Assembly: GCF_026262505.1 (NCBI RefSeq)
Contig: NC_067205.1
Location: 4,898,001-4,962,000, forward strand
Direction of reading: 5' to 3'
DNA: 64,000 nucleotides
Source: Trichomonas vaginalis G3
Lineage: Eukaryota > Parabasalia > Trichomonadida > Trichomonadidae
The position numbers and the translations under genes were made by a program. Positions 49,367 through 58,531 of the stretch are shown here, piece after piece. Position 1 is the stretch's first letter, and each line of letters opens with the position of its first letter. The notes below the pieces were generated by a model. The model worked only from the letters and a program-made list of their open reading frames with translations. It was not told the origin of the DNA and made no database searches.

Positions 49367-50330
49367 AATGGGTTTGTAAGACTTTCGTTCACATGAAGTG
49401 GTGTGGACAATTACAATCTTCAACCATCCGGTCAACAACATAGTCGTCATTGGAAGAACCTTTAGCTGTAGTATGCTGACTCGGATATTGACATTTGCCA
49501 CGGCTGCAATTTTTCGCCAATTGACCTCTGAGAATGTACCTGTCTTCACACATGACTCAAGATACTTCATCTTCTCATCTGTAACAAGACCAGAGTTCCT
49601 GAGACATGTAAGAAACAAATTCATTGACCATTGTTTCAATTGAATTGTAAATTCCATTACCTGTCAAGTCAATGTCAGACTTATTATGAACGGAAAGTAT
49701 CCCAGCATTGTTGTCTGACTGCTGGCTTGAGGTTAGGTGTACCATTCGACTTGAACACTTGCAATCCGTTCAATTGCATTCAAAATGTCTGAGTCGGAGT
49801 CAACCATTTGTTCTCTCTTTGTAGTCTTGAAAGCGTCAAGAAGCATTGCAGCTGTTGTACATTGCATAGTGCATAGTAAATGTGACCATCCAAATCTGTT
49901 ATGTCCAATCTGAGATTGTATCCTTTCTTATTTCCATCTTGAATTGCAGCAAAGACTCCCATGAAGCCTTCTTGTTCTTTCCTTCGTCAAAGTTTACTGT
50001 AAAGGTTCGACCAGATGTAATTTGACTTCTAACTTCACGGGACTTCTCATATGCGCATATCTTGTTCTTTCCATGGAGCATGACCATCCTCTGCACTACC
50101 TTTTTTCCTTCTCAAGGATGCAATTGTTCGTGCGTGTTCCAGTAGAATCTGGCAAAGCGCGTCGTGTCCTTCAACTTGAGGTTCACTAACATCGAAAAGG
50201 CATGTCCATAAGACGTTCTTCTTCTAACCTCTCTAGTCTGTTTGGATAATTTGCACAGCTGCTGTTCAAATCATTCGTAGCGAAGACAGCCAGTTTGTCA
50301 TAGACTTTTATGGTCTTCCCTCTCTATATT
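49367..50330 (-). pseudogene. Degenerate coding region after the gap
   Basis: Minus-strand reading gives protein-like segments in alternating frames, for example KYLESCVKTGTFSEVNWRKIAAV, AAIQDGNKKGYNLRLDITDLDGHIYYALC and SGRTFTVNFDEGKNKKASWE. Frequent shifts interrupt them. The pieces look like one or two M3b genes that are either decayed or poorly sequenced. I cannot name a family. No ATG-initiated frame longer than ~100 codons survives. Confidence 0.45.
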
Positions 50331-50415
50331 AAACTTCTTCGAAAACTCTCCAACCATATCTTTGCAACTCTGCTTTTATTCTAGCAGATTTTCTATCCAT
50401 TCTATATGGGGGCAT
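50329..50415 (-). CDS. Tiny basic M3 protein
   Basis: 28 residues from ATG 50413-50415 (MPPYRMDRKSARIKAELQRYGWRVFEEV), within a longer frame whose upstream part overlaps the next gene. Basic and helical. It may be a true short gene or the start of a broken one; low certainty. Confidence 0.3.
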   Translation of the reverse strand: MPPYRMDRKSARIKAELQRYGWRVFEEV

Positions 50416-50494
50416 TTTATAAAATAAAAAAAATATTTTTTCTTTACTTACATAACGCCTGCTGCCATAAGTCTTTGACGCCAACCCATACCAG

Positions 50495-50870
50495 CTAATG
50501 AAGGTTGACTTGGTTAGTTTCCAAACTAAACTTTGGTTTTGGTTTATCTTCAGTTTTTGGTTTTCTTCTTCTATCGGTTTTCGGTACAACTTTTTTCTTC
50601 TCTGACTTTACTTCACTTGCAGGAACAGTTGTGTCGTCAACATCTTCATAAATATCATATGCCATTTGTTTTTGTTTTCCTTTCAACTTTTTGTGTTTGT
50701 TGTAAAGTTTAGAATATTTCGACTCTAAGTCAATGAGATGTTCTATAATGAACTGTTGGTCAGTGAAGTAAACTTTTCCATCTGTTGTCTCGAAAGCTCC
50801 TTCAGACTTCAATATTTTATTTGTGAGAGTCTGTTTCTTTTTTGAGATACTAGCCGTTCCATTTCTATGA
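50495..50870 (-). CDS. K/P-rich conserved Maverick protein (M3b copy, frameshifted start)
   Basis: The open part (50495-50812) has FETTDGKVYFTDQQFIIEHLIDLESKYSKLYNKHKKLKGKQKQ, then an acidic/Thr segment and a Lys/Pro-rich tail (KTDRRRKPKTEDKPKPKFS). The likely ATG is at ~50862 (MERL), joined through a one-base shift in the AAAAAAG run near 50840. The N-terminal TTDGKVYF segment and charged tail parallel the M2 gene at 19697. Function unknown. Confidence 0.5.
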
Positions 50871-50874
50871 AAAG

Positions 50875-51023
50875 TGACTTTTAGTAGTTAGGGTTTGTAT
50901 TTCCAGACCTGGCACTTTCTATTATTGAATTTTTCTCTTCATCTGTAAGTTCTTTGACAGGTTTTGACAATGGTTCTGAACTTTTTTTTGTGGTGTCAAA
51001 TCTACCGTTTCACTTCTTCGGTC
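50875..51023 (-). CDS. Short acidic M3b protein (frameshifted)
   Basis: Too short for a normal ORF screen. ATG at about 51021-51023 (MTEEVKR) follows the motif TTTTTTACTGAGATGAA. After a one-base shift the frame reads SSEPLSKPVKELTDEEKNSIIESARSGNTNPNY and stops near 50887. About 46 residues; no family. Confidence 0.35.
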
Positions 51024-51044
51024 ATTTCATCTCAGTAAAAAATT

Positions 51045-51196
51045 TTAGTTTGGTTTGTTTTCAAAACTGGTTGTTGTTGTTTTAAGTCGGTCTAAAACTT
51101 CCTGAGGTATAGGAAGAACTTGACAAACACGTTGTGTAACTGCTGGAAGCCGACAAATCCATTTGAACCCATTTGTCTCAATGCTGTATTGTTCAT
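51045..51196 (-). CDS. Short M3b protein (frameshifted)
   Basis: ATG at 51194-51196 (MNNTALRQMGSNG) again follows TTTTTTACTGAGATGAA. After a one-base shift it reads ICRLPAVTQRVCQVLPIPQEVLDRLK and ends ENKPN at 51045. About 50 residues. The repeated leader motif supports it as a gene. Confidence 0.4.
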
Positions 51197-51216
51197 TTCA
51201 TCTCAGTAAAAAAACT

Positions 51217-51618
51217 TTACATTCCCCACGTTTGAGGCGGTTGAGGTTGGTTATTGTTTACCCATTGTTGTGCATGGTTATATCCTCTGTTAAAGAATCT
51301 TTCACCTTGGTCCATATAGTGTCCTGCTTGGTTATAGTAGTCATTTGCTTTGTTATAATAGTTTCCTGCTTGTCTTCCTACATTGTCCATCCATCCTTGA
51401 ACTTTTCCTCTTGTTTCAGGATTTGGAATAAGATTTGCTGCATCTCGTGCTACATCCCAACCTTTCTGTACAGTTTGTATAATAGGTTGTGCTTTCTCTT
51501 TCAGTATACCTAATGTACTCAAAATCTTCCTTCCAACTCCAAATACACCTCTGGCTATTGTTCCAACTGCGGGCAAAAATCTGGATGCAACTCCTGCTAA
51601 TGCGCCAAATAAACCCAT
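51217..51618 (-). CDS. M3b Gly-start amphipathic protein
   Basis: 133 residues from ATG 51616-51618. Begins MGLFGALAGVASRFLPAVGTIARGVFG, a hydrophobic, positively charged amphipathic stretch, and continues with repeated Tyr/Asn/Gln helices (NYYNKANDYYNQAGHYMDQGERFFNRG) to a Pro/Gln-rich end. The MGLF start would allow N-myristoylation, as in membrane-active virion proteins. Same class as 55821-56063 and 15833-16195 by layout. Confidence 0.6.
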   Translation of the reverse strand: MGLFGALAGVASRFLPAVGTIARGVFGVGRKILSTLGILKEKAQPIIQTVQKGWDVARDAANLIPNPETRGKVQGWMDNVGRQAGNYYNKANDYYNQAGHYMDQGERFFNRGYNHAQQWVNNNQPQPPQTWGM

Positions 51619-52014
51619 TTCTTATGGGGTAAAAAATGACGAATCCAAACAAGGACCCCTATGTTTCTAAAGCGACAAAGAAAGCACTCATGATAAAAAT
51701 CTTAGTTAACACCAATGCTTGGTTTATGGATATCTTGGAAAACATTCCGAGAGTTAGAACAGATGGACCACCATACTGGCTAATATTTGTCGGTCAAAAC
51801 ACAAGATACTGTGAAGCCATACCATTATGGTCCAAAAATATTTTAGATATCTTAGCAGCTTTGACAATATTCGTTGACAAATACCATCCAACAAAACTGA
51901 CATCTGACTGTGAAAGTTCTTTCAAATCAGATGATGTAAAAAACTATCTGCGTTCAAAAAATGTAAACCAATATTTCATTGTCGACCAAAACCATTCTGC
52001 TCTTGGTGTCATTG

Positions 52015-52963
52015 TGTTATATACGAAAACGATAAAAACAGTTTGACAGAAAAGTGACAACTTTACGTGTCAAAAATATAAAAAGTGATATTTTATTCAT
52101 CATTATCTTCTTCATAATTTATTTCATATTCTTCGTCTTACCAACAAAAGATGGGAATGTGAACAATTGCGGGCAATTTTTAGCCATTTTGGCTTGGAAC
52201 TAGAGCCTGCGAGGTACATGGATAGTATCAGTACCTCACAGGCTCTAGTTCTCTATATGGCGCCGAGAAATTTTGGTGAAATGTGGTCGCATTTCACCAA
52301 AATTTTTTCGGCGCCATAGGATGAATTGGAGGGTGAGAGATATTATTTCATACAATACTACTCTCACCCTCCAATTCCCAGCCAAAATGGCTAAAAAGCC
52401 CGCAATGTGAACAATTGCGGGCAATTTTTAGCCATTTGGCTTGGAACTAGAGCCTGCGAGGTACATGGATAGTTCAGTACCTCACAGGCTCTAGTTCTCT
52501 ATATGGCGCCGAGAAATTTTGGTGAAATGTGGTCGCATTTCACCAAAATTTTTTCGGCGCCATAGGATGAATTGGAGGGTGAGAGATATTATTTCATACA
52601 ATACTACTCTCACCCTCCATTCCCCCAAAATGGCTAAAAATTGCCCGCAATGTGAACAATTGCGGGCAATTTTTAGCCATTTTGGCTTGGAACTAGAGCC
52701 TGCGAGGTACATGGATAGTATCAGTACCTCACAGGCTCTAGTTCTCTATATGGCGCCGAGAAATTTTGGTGAAATGTGGTCGCATTTCACCAAAATTTTT
52801 TCGGCGCCATAGGATGAATTGGAGGGTGAGAGATATTATTTCATACAATACTACTCTCACCCTCAATTTTAATTACTTAAACTCATTCTATTTTTTTGAC
52901 ATGTAAATGTCACTTTTGCTGAGATCTGACACAATGTCAGATCTCTTTTTTTCGTATATAAGA
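52015..52963. mobile_element. 949-bp element with Maverick-like ends and palindrome array
   Basis: Ends TGTTATATACGAAAA (52015) and TTTTCGTATATAAGA (to 52963) form an inverted repeat; AAAAGTGACA...TGTC motifs recur just inside both ends. The flanking direct repeat ATTG (52011-52014 and 52964-52967) allows exact restoration of the integrase frame. The left ~80 bp are nearly the same as the M1 terminus at 15745. The interior is three palindrome units. A non-autonomous passenger mobilised by a Maverick integrase is the simplest reading. Confidence 0.9.
52150..52868. repeat. Three ~246-bp units of four long palindromes
   Basis: The marker GCCTGCGAGG recurs at 52205, 52452 and 52698. Each unit has a hairpin with stem CCAAAATGGCTAAAAATTGC, one with AACTAGAGCCTG.GAGGTAC, one with TATGGCGCCGA.AAATTTTGGTGAAATG, and one with GGAGGGTGAGAG. 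Stems are about 17-28 bp with few mismatches. Confidence 0.95.
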
Positions 52964-53540
52964 ATTGACGGTTGTATAAAAATGTTAAGAGACTTAAACC
53001 AACCACAAGGTGGTGAAGCAAATGAAATGTCATATGACGACAAATATAGACACTTCTCCATGGCAAAGATGAGACAAGTTTTAAATATTTACAATAGCCG
53101 TAAACAAAAAGGTTTGGGAAACCACTCCCCCGAAGAAATGAAAAACAACCCTGACTTAGAGAAAGACTATATATTTAATAATTTAGTCAAAAGAGACAAA
53201 CAAGAAAGAATGCCGGGCTTCAAACTTCAGAAAGGTGACAAAGTAAAAATAGAAATACCTAAACGCGACCCATATGAAAATACTATTGACTATGACAACA
53301 ATGGGAACCCGACAGGTACTCACATTCGTGTTCGTAAAATAGAAGAAAGTATACAAGAGAATATTATGAAGTTTTAGGCAAACATGGCAAAATGTACACA
53401 CTGCAAGCAGAAGATAAAACTACTATTGTCAGACCTCGTTTCAAACTTGTCAAAGTTCAAGGTGGTATACTTTCAAAGACAGTTCCTAACAAATATAAGA
53501 CAACTCCTGACGAATATGCTAAAGAAGTTGAAAATGACGA

Positions 53541-54950
53541 CTAAGCATTTCTATACCATGCGTAAACTGTCATGTAAGGTGGCATGTAGTCTTTACTTTG
53601 TCCCGTTGTTTGCGTATATCCCGAAACGCGATGTGTATGGTTTCCATCTCCCTGAGTGTTACCCCAGAAACAATTTTAGCAAACTGAACGTCGTCTTTAA
53701 CATCATATCCTTTACCTTTTTTCATTGCTGACCAATCCCAAAAATTATGCTTATGCCAACCTGCTTGAGATGTACTTAAATCTATGTAGTGACTATGTGC
53801 AGGTAAATTTTCACCTGAAATCGTTTTACTTCCACCTGTTTCCTTTGAAGAGTTTGCACAATACAAAAAACCTGTCGACTATTTGAGTCCAAGTTCCAAA
53901 ACCAAGTACTACTTCTGGTCTGGTAGAGTTCATTGACGTATAAATAGAGCCTATAGGATATAATGTTTGAAGCATTTCTGTCTTTAATGTTTGAAGCTCT
54001 GTTTTGTCTGCTTTCTTGTCATATAAATCTTGAGCAGTGAATTTAATATTATGTTCATCCTTCATGACATAAACATCTTTACATCTAATGTTTCTCATCG
54101 TCGTTATGTCGTCATCCGATGTTAAACCTTGTGGAAAGTTAGGAGGTTTACAATATATTGCATCCCCACCAGTTTCTTCAACCGTTCCTTCAATACTTTC
54201 TATAGCAACAGTTGTAAAACTTGTATGTGTATGGTTCTTGTCTGCTTTCTTCTCTAACTCATCGTTAACATAAGTTTTATCCGCTTTAAGGTCTAAACAT
54301 CCTGAAACCCATCCTGTATCGGCTTTAACTTTAAAAGTCTTCGATGTCCATTCATGGTACCAGTCAACCCTTTCTTTCATTTCGTTATCTTTTTCATCCA
54401 CATATTCCTTATCCGCTTTCTTCTCTAACTTACTAGCCACATATTCCTTATCTGCTTTCTTTTCAAGGCTAACGTTTAAGTCTGTTATTTCAGATATAGA
54501 ATGTATATGAGTCTTTTTAGAATATTCGTTTTCAGCTCTTGTCACTTCACTTGACATTTTATTGTCAACATATGTTTTGTCTGCTAGTTCAGGATGAGTA
54601 TGTTCTTTTGTTGCATAAGCATTGTTAGCTCTTTCTTCTTCTTTTGCTATTGCATCGTCTACATATTCTTTGTCAGCTTTGTTGTCAACATCTGCTTTCA
54701 AAGAAAGTTCATTTATAGGTTTCTCGTTTAAAGTTCCTTTTGTTGGATTTATACAGACAGTATGGTTCTTCTTGTCTTGAAATAGAAACTCATCTGTCAT
54801 TGGGTTTAATGTCAGTTTTAAGTTTCCTTCTTTCAATGACTCAGATATCTTAGAATAGTTTGAAAAGTTTGTTGTGTTCTTATTTAGAGCTTGCATAATG
54901 AGTTGTCGGTTGTGTTGTATTTCTCTCATGGAAGCAATATCTTTCGACAT
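53541..54950 (-). CDS. M3b fibre with bacteriophage tail-collar domain (frameshifts)
   Basis: About 470 residues from ATG 54948-54950 (MSKDIASMREIQHNRQLIMQAL). Repeated KADKEYVDE and HTH coiled segments, as in phage side-tail fibres, then a block (IESIEGTVEETGGDAIYCKP ... YDKKADKTELQTLKTE) almost identical to the 38.9-39.6 kb fibre. The collar tip has YPIGSIYTSMNSTRPEVVLGFGTW, a shift near 53865, ENLPAHSHYI, and a second shift near 53660 into the KDYMPPYMTVYAWYR ending. The stop overlaps the integrase stop by 3-4 bp. It lies next to a penton-like gene, fitting a vertex fibre. Confidence 0.83.
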
Positions 54951-54969
54951 TTTTATTCTAGATAAAATA

Positions 54970-55816
54970 TGCTTCCAATAGAAAAAGAAAATTCAAGAGT
55001 TGCTACAACTAAACCATTAGATGAACTTTTTACTAATGTCGGTCAAAAGTTTGAGACAGAGACCGTAAAGCATGAAGGCTATCGTTTTGACTACCATTAA
55101 GATGGCTAAGAGACCCATCTGTCACAAAAAGCTATTGGCTTTCGTAGAATGAAGTTTGTATCTGTAGAAGATAAAAGTTTTCCATTTATTGTAAGGTTTC
55201 ATATAGATTATATATCTGAAGGGAAACGAAAAATGTGGGAAGAAATTGAGCTAATACAAGTTGACCTTTCATCTTCTCTACAGACTGCGTTAAAAAATAT
55301 AGAAGATAAAATAAATTCATGTTATGCAAAATATGCTGATGAATATGCAAATACCGAGAGCACACTTTATGTGAGAATTGTATATGAAAACAAAATTCAC
55401 AAGTGTCATTTCAAATCTACGAAAACAATCCAAATAAAGACGAACAAATATATACAGAATTCACTGCAATGTCATGGTATTATTTGCAAAGAATGTTAAA
55501 TCAGAAAGTCGAACTTCCTTTAGCAAATATTTACAGTCGATATGCAAGAGATGAACCATATTTATTTAAAGATGTTTTCGACCCAGCTGCTATTATTGTT
55601 CATGCTTCATTTTCTGGCGCCCAAAACTCTTTCTTATGCTTGGCAAATGACTTTTACGAAAAACCTACAAAGTTATACGAACCACCAAGTGGAAGTATTT
55701 CAGACTTTCAAGTATGGTTTACTACAGATGGAAGAAAAAGAATAATTCCATTATACCATGCGTTTTACTTAGAACTTAGTTTCATATACAACTACTATCG
55801 AACGGTAAAAATATAA
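54970..55816 (+). CDS. M3b penton-like minor capsid protein candidate (frameshifted)
   Basis: Starts ATG 54970 (MLPIEKENSRVATTKPLDELF) and spans three frames: to ~55099, 55149-55450 and 55403-55816, with shifts near 55100 and 55425. About 280 residues. FDYH.RWLRDPS.TKSYWL and FIVRFHIDYISEGKRKMWEEIELIQ parallel FKLPIDWAVNINEKYIG and VEFELEVVVINDTQEF in the M2 gene at 18513. The end ISDFQVWFTTDGRKRIIPLYHAFYLEL has the penton-like 'F.....G' final motif. Divergent to the fibre with ~20 bp between starts. Confidence 0.55.
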
Positions 55817-55820
55817 TTTT

Positions 55821-56063
55821 TTAATACGGTTGAGGTGTTGGATTTGGTTGCCAACTAGACTGTGGTGCAGGTTCAGGCTGTTGTATAACAGGAGCTTGTT
55901 CTTCTGGTTCAGGGTCTTTAGGTATAATACCAACGAACTGACCTACCCTTTTACCAATATTTTTGACTCCGTTCCAAATTCCTCTTCCGACAGATTTTAT
56001 TCCATTCCATATACCTCTTCCAACTCTTCTGAAGAAGTTTCCAATACTACTGAAGAAACCCAT
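55821..56063 (-). CDS. M3b small membrane-active-type protein
   Basis: 80 residues from ATG 56061-56063. N-terminus MGFFSSIGNFFRRVGRGIWNG, then two near-identical VGRGIWNG[I/V]K repeats and a KNIGKRVGQFVGII segment: strongly amphipathic and cationic, like lytic peptides in non-enveloped virions. A Pro/Gln-rich tail follows. Possible myristoylation at Gly2. Stop-to-stop with the penton-like gene. Confidence 0.62.
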   Translation of the reverse strand: MGFFSSIGNFFRRVGRGIWNGIKSVGRGIWNGVKNIGKRVGQFVGIIPKDPEPEEQAPVIQQPEPAPQSSWQPNPTPQPY

Positions 56064-56081
56064 TTTACTATATGTAAAAAT

Positions 56082-56444
56082 CTAATGTCCGCCTAGTCTC
56101 TTACGTTTCCTGTTGAGTTCCATAGCATTCTTTAACTGGAGCTCATACATTCTGTTTCTCCTCTGGTAGAAAACATATTCTGGGTCAACTCCTGTGTTCG
56201 CGTCATCTGCATAAAGTTGTTTATATCCCACTTCAGGGTTTGTATAAAACTCTTTCCATCTCATATTTGCATACCATGGTGGCAAACCTAACGCAGCGTC
56301 ATTTGACATGGCAGTTTGCATTTGTACATCTGTTGGCACTTGACCATAGTTTGCCATTGCAGTTTGTATTCTAACTTCATTTGGAATATTCTCTGGGTTT
56401 GGTTGTCCAGGTTGCTGTGCATTCGCTAAGTTCTGTGCGTCCAT
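56082..56444 (-). CDS. M3b small Asn/Gln-rich protein
   Basis: 120 residues from ATG 56442-56444. Two tandem 19-20 residue repeats (EVRIQTAMANYGQVP, DVQMQTAMSNDAALG). Then PPWYANMRWKEFYTNPEVGYKQLY and a basic C-terminus (LNRKRKRLGGH). Possibly a virion core or cement protein; family unknown. Leader A/T motif ATAAAAATAT precedes it. Confidence 0.55.
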   Translation of the reverse strand: MDAQNLANAQQPGQPNPENIPNEVRIQTAMANYGQVPTDVQMQTAMSNDAALGLPPWYANMRWKEFYTNPEVGYKQLYADDANTGVDPEYVFYQRRNRMYELQLKNAMELNRKRKRLGGH

Positions 56445-56467
56445 TTAATATTAGATAAAAATATCTC

Positions 56468-56599
56468 TTACGAGTACATATACTGAACATTTGCAGGCAT
56501 TGGTTCATCTTCATATTCTCTGTACTTTTCTGCCACGTCAAATAAATAAATGACACAATGGAAAAAACCTAAAACAAGTAGTCCTATTTCAAACCACAT
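56468..56599 (-). CDS. Tiny single-pass membrane protein
   Basis: 43 residues from ATG 56597-56599, too short for a standard ORF screen. MWFEIGLLVLGFFHCVIYLF is a transmembrane segment; an acidic tail EKYREYEDEPMPANVQYMYS follows. The start overlaps the 3' end of the methyltransferase gene by 16 bp, as in compact viral operons. Possible virion membrane or assembly protein. Confidence 0.6.
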   Translation of the reverse strand: MWFEIGLLVLGFFHCVIYLFDVAEKYREYEDEPMPANVQYMYS

Positions 56600-57402
56600 T
56601 TACTTACTAATAAAATTTCTTTGTTATGACACTTTCTCCAGTTTATAGGACCTCTCTCATATTCTATCTTGTCATATATAAACTCATAGTCATGTATGTC
56701 CTCTAACCATCTCATAACGGTTTCCAAACCACTTTTATCGGATGTAAAGTAAAAGCATGGATGGTTATGTAAAACGTCTAAAGTTTCTAAAGAGTCTCTC
56801 AAAGTCCAGTCTACTTGGTATTGAAAATCCCATGTGTTATAGAACGGCGGGTCCACTATAAAGAAAACATTTTCCTTGTCTTTATATTTTTCATACAAAT
56901 CTGTCCAATGACATCTCACAAACTCTATACCCTCAATATATTTTTCTATGTCCTCTTTGAAAACATTTGTATAGTTAAGATATAAAACTTTTGACATAAG
57001 TGTTTCAATGTCATGAACTCTTATAGAACCACTATATAATAGTCTAGCAGATATACTATCCCAGTCTATATATTCTGCTTTTTTCAAAACCTCTCTCACA
57101 ATATTTTTCTTATCTAATGGTATACGTTCCATCTTACCTATAGGTATCTTTTCTTTTAACTCTTTCAATATATTGTTTGTGTCTGGTATATGTTTGAGAC
57201 GGTCCATATAGTTGTCGAAGTCATTGCATATAATCTTTGAGTCTGGGAATATTATATGGCACAAATGGGATATATAGAAACTTCCACCGAACAAATCTAC
57301 AAATGTTAGACCATTCGGTAGTTTCTTAAGTTCTCTCAATATAATATCTTTACATTTACTCTTATTTCCAAAGAACGGTAACGGTGGTTTTGTAAAATTC
57401 AT
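56584..57402 (-). CDS. D12-class (Dam-like) DNA adenine methyltransferase
   Basis: 272 residues from ATG 57400-57402, intact. PPLPFFGNKSKCKDII (6-21) matches the family's N-terminal P-F.G.K motif. FVDLFGGSFYIS (34-45) is the AdoMet-binding motif I. ICNDF (58-62) is next, and FFIVDPPFYNT (180-190) contains the catalytic DPPF (184-187). Phage and prokaryote-type enzyme that methylates adenine N6. In a Maverick it could mark element DNA or alter host chromatin; 6mA is known in trichomonads. Role here is inference. Confidence 0.9.
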   Translation of the reverse strand: MNFTKPPLPFFGNKSKCKDIILRELKKLPNGLTFVDLFGGSFYISHLCHIIFPDSKIICNDFDNYMDRLKHIPDTNNILKELKEKIPIGKMERIPLDKKNIVREVLKKAEYIDWDSISARLLYSGSIRVHDIETLMSKVLYLNYTNVFKEDIEKYIEGIEFVRCHWTDLYEKYKDKENVFFIVDPPFYNTWDFQYQVDWTLRDSLETLDVLHNHPCFYFTSDKSGLETVMRWLEDIHDYEFIYDKIEYERGPINWRKCHNKEILLVSKCGLK

Positions 57403-57655
57403 TTATATATAATAATAAAAATGTTTTTTCCAGAAAAGTGACAAAACATGAAAACATATATAATTTGTGAAAAGCGACACATTATATAATGTTTTCGACC
57501 CAGAAGAAGGCTTCTTCCCAGAAGCAATGGAGGAAGAAGAAGAGTCCTCCGAATAAAAACTTCATTTATACTAAACATCAACATCAGGGCTAGAAGGCAC
57601 GAAGTGCCTGGAAGCCCCACTACCTTTTTTTTTTTTTTTTTTTTTTTTAATAAAC
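57403..57655. other. Right end of the Maverick block
   Basis: AAAAGTGACAAAACATG at 57434 and AAAAGCGACACATT at 57469 echo the terminus motifs. An acidic open tail (FDPEEGFFPEAMEEEEESSE, 57493-57555) looks like a gene 3' fragment. A nested hairpin (57587-57618: GGGCT...AGCCC around AGGCAC-GAA-GTGCCT) and a 24-base T run (about 57627-57650) follow. The Maverick boundary is placed here. Confidence 0.5.
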
Positions 57656-58353
57656 CTATAATAGTATCATTCTTTCAATTATTTGAAGAGAAAACTGAAA
57701 AAATCTATTTTCGGTCTATCACAAATCAGATCATTCACTTTTGGTTTGATTTAAAAATGGTATAAAAACAAAAATTGGTGACCAATATTATGAAATATAT
57801 AATCAATGATATAATTTTATCTTATGGTCAATTTTTTTTCAAAAAAAATATTCCTCAAATTCAGCTGTCCAAGTAAAACAGCTTTTTTATTTCTCACAAG
57901 TTTTATCGATCGATTACAACAAGAGCATTGTGATGTTTTCTGTACAGAACTCAGTCCAACTTTACTTCAACTTGAATCCTTACACAAAAAGTAATATCAA
58001 GCTGAAGAATATTAAAAAGTATCATTTTTTATGTCATATTTTATAGAAACCACAATTATATTTACTAAAAATATAAAATTTATATAAACAGGAAGATAAA
58101 CAAGTTGGAAAATAGAGCATTATTGCTTTTAACATCCGTGACACAGGATATTTTTACTGGTTTTGGAAATTCAGGAATTGAAATTACACTATGATTACAA
58201 AAAATCAATTTGAACGTTTTATCTGATCAATTTTCTTAGCTACCATCTTATTTTCTTGGTAGATATAGCATAACAAGGAATCAAAATGTTCATTTTATTT
58301 GTCAGTTTGAAATTTTAAAACATTTTTATCCATAATTTCCTTTGGCAAACCCA
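57656..58353. other. AT-rich intergenic region, no gene seen
   Basis: No convincing open frame, RNA or repeat between the T run and the MULE terminal repeat. Confidence 0.5.
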
Positions 58354-58423
58354 AATTTTAGCTAAAAGTGACAGGGAAAAAAACGTTTAGTATTAAAAAA
58401 AGACCGATGAGAGCTTCGTTCGA

Positions 58424-58500
58424 AATATAGAGGGAACTGAGAATGCGCAACCATTCTCAGGGAATATTGGATGCTATTCCCGTTCCCTCTGTATGGAAAA
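58424..58500. repeat. Hairpin near MULE left end
   Basis: AGAGGGAACTGAGAATG... and CATTCTCAGGGAATA..., with an outer AGAGGGAAC/GTTCCCTCT pairing, form a compound palindrome at about 58428-58492. Confidence 0.7.
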
Positions 58501-58531
58501 TTGAGGTTTTCAAAGGGAGTTAAAATAATAT

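Larger units (their letters stand above)
51636..53544 (+). pseudogene. Second Maverick integrase, interrupted by a 949-bp element
   Basis: The 5' part (ATG 51636) has Asp32 (WFMDIL) and Asp91 (TSDCESSF) and reaches HSALGVI. The element 52015-52963 intervenes. The 3' part resumes DGCIKMLRDLNQ, putting Asp127 at the third catalytic position, exactly 36 residues after Asp91. It continues through NIYNSRKQKGLGNHSPEEM. A one-base shift near 53345 leads to a YYEVLGKHGKMYTLQ chromodomain-like tail, stop 53542-53544. A CCAC-AAG-GTGG mini-hairpin (about 53001-53011) lies at QPQGG. Its stop overlaps the convergent fibre stop. Confidence 0.88.

Noticed and set aside
31500-57620. Adenovirus-like cysteine protease gene
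   Set aside because: Expected in Mavericks, but no frame with a His-Asp/Asn-Gln-Cys layout could be recognised in any of the pieces.
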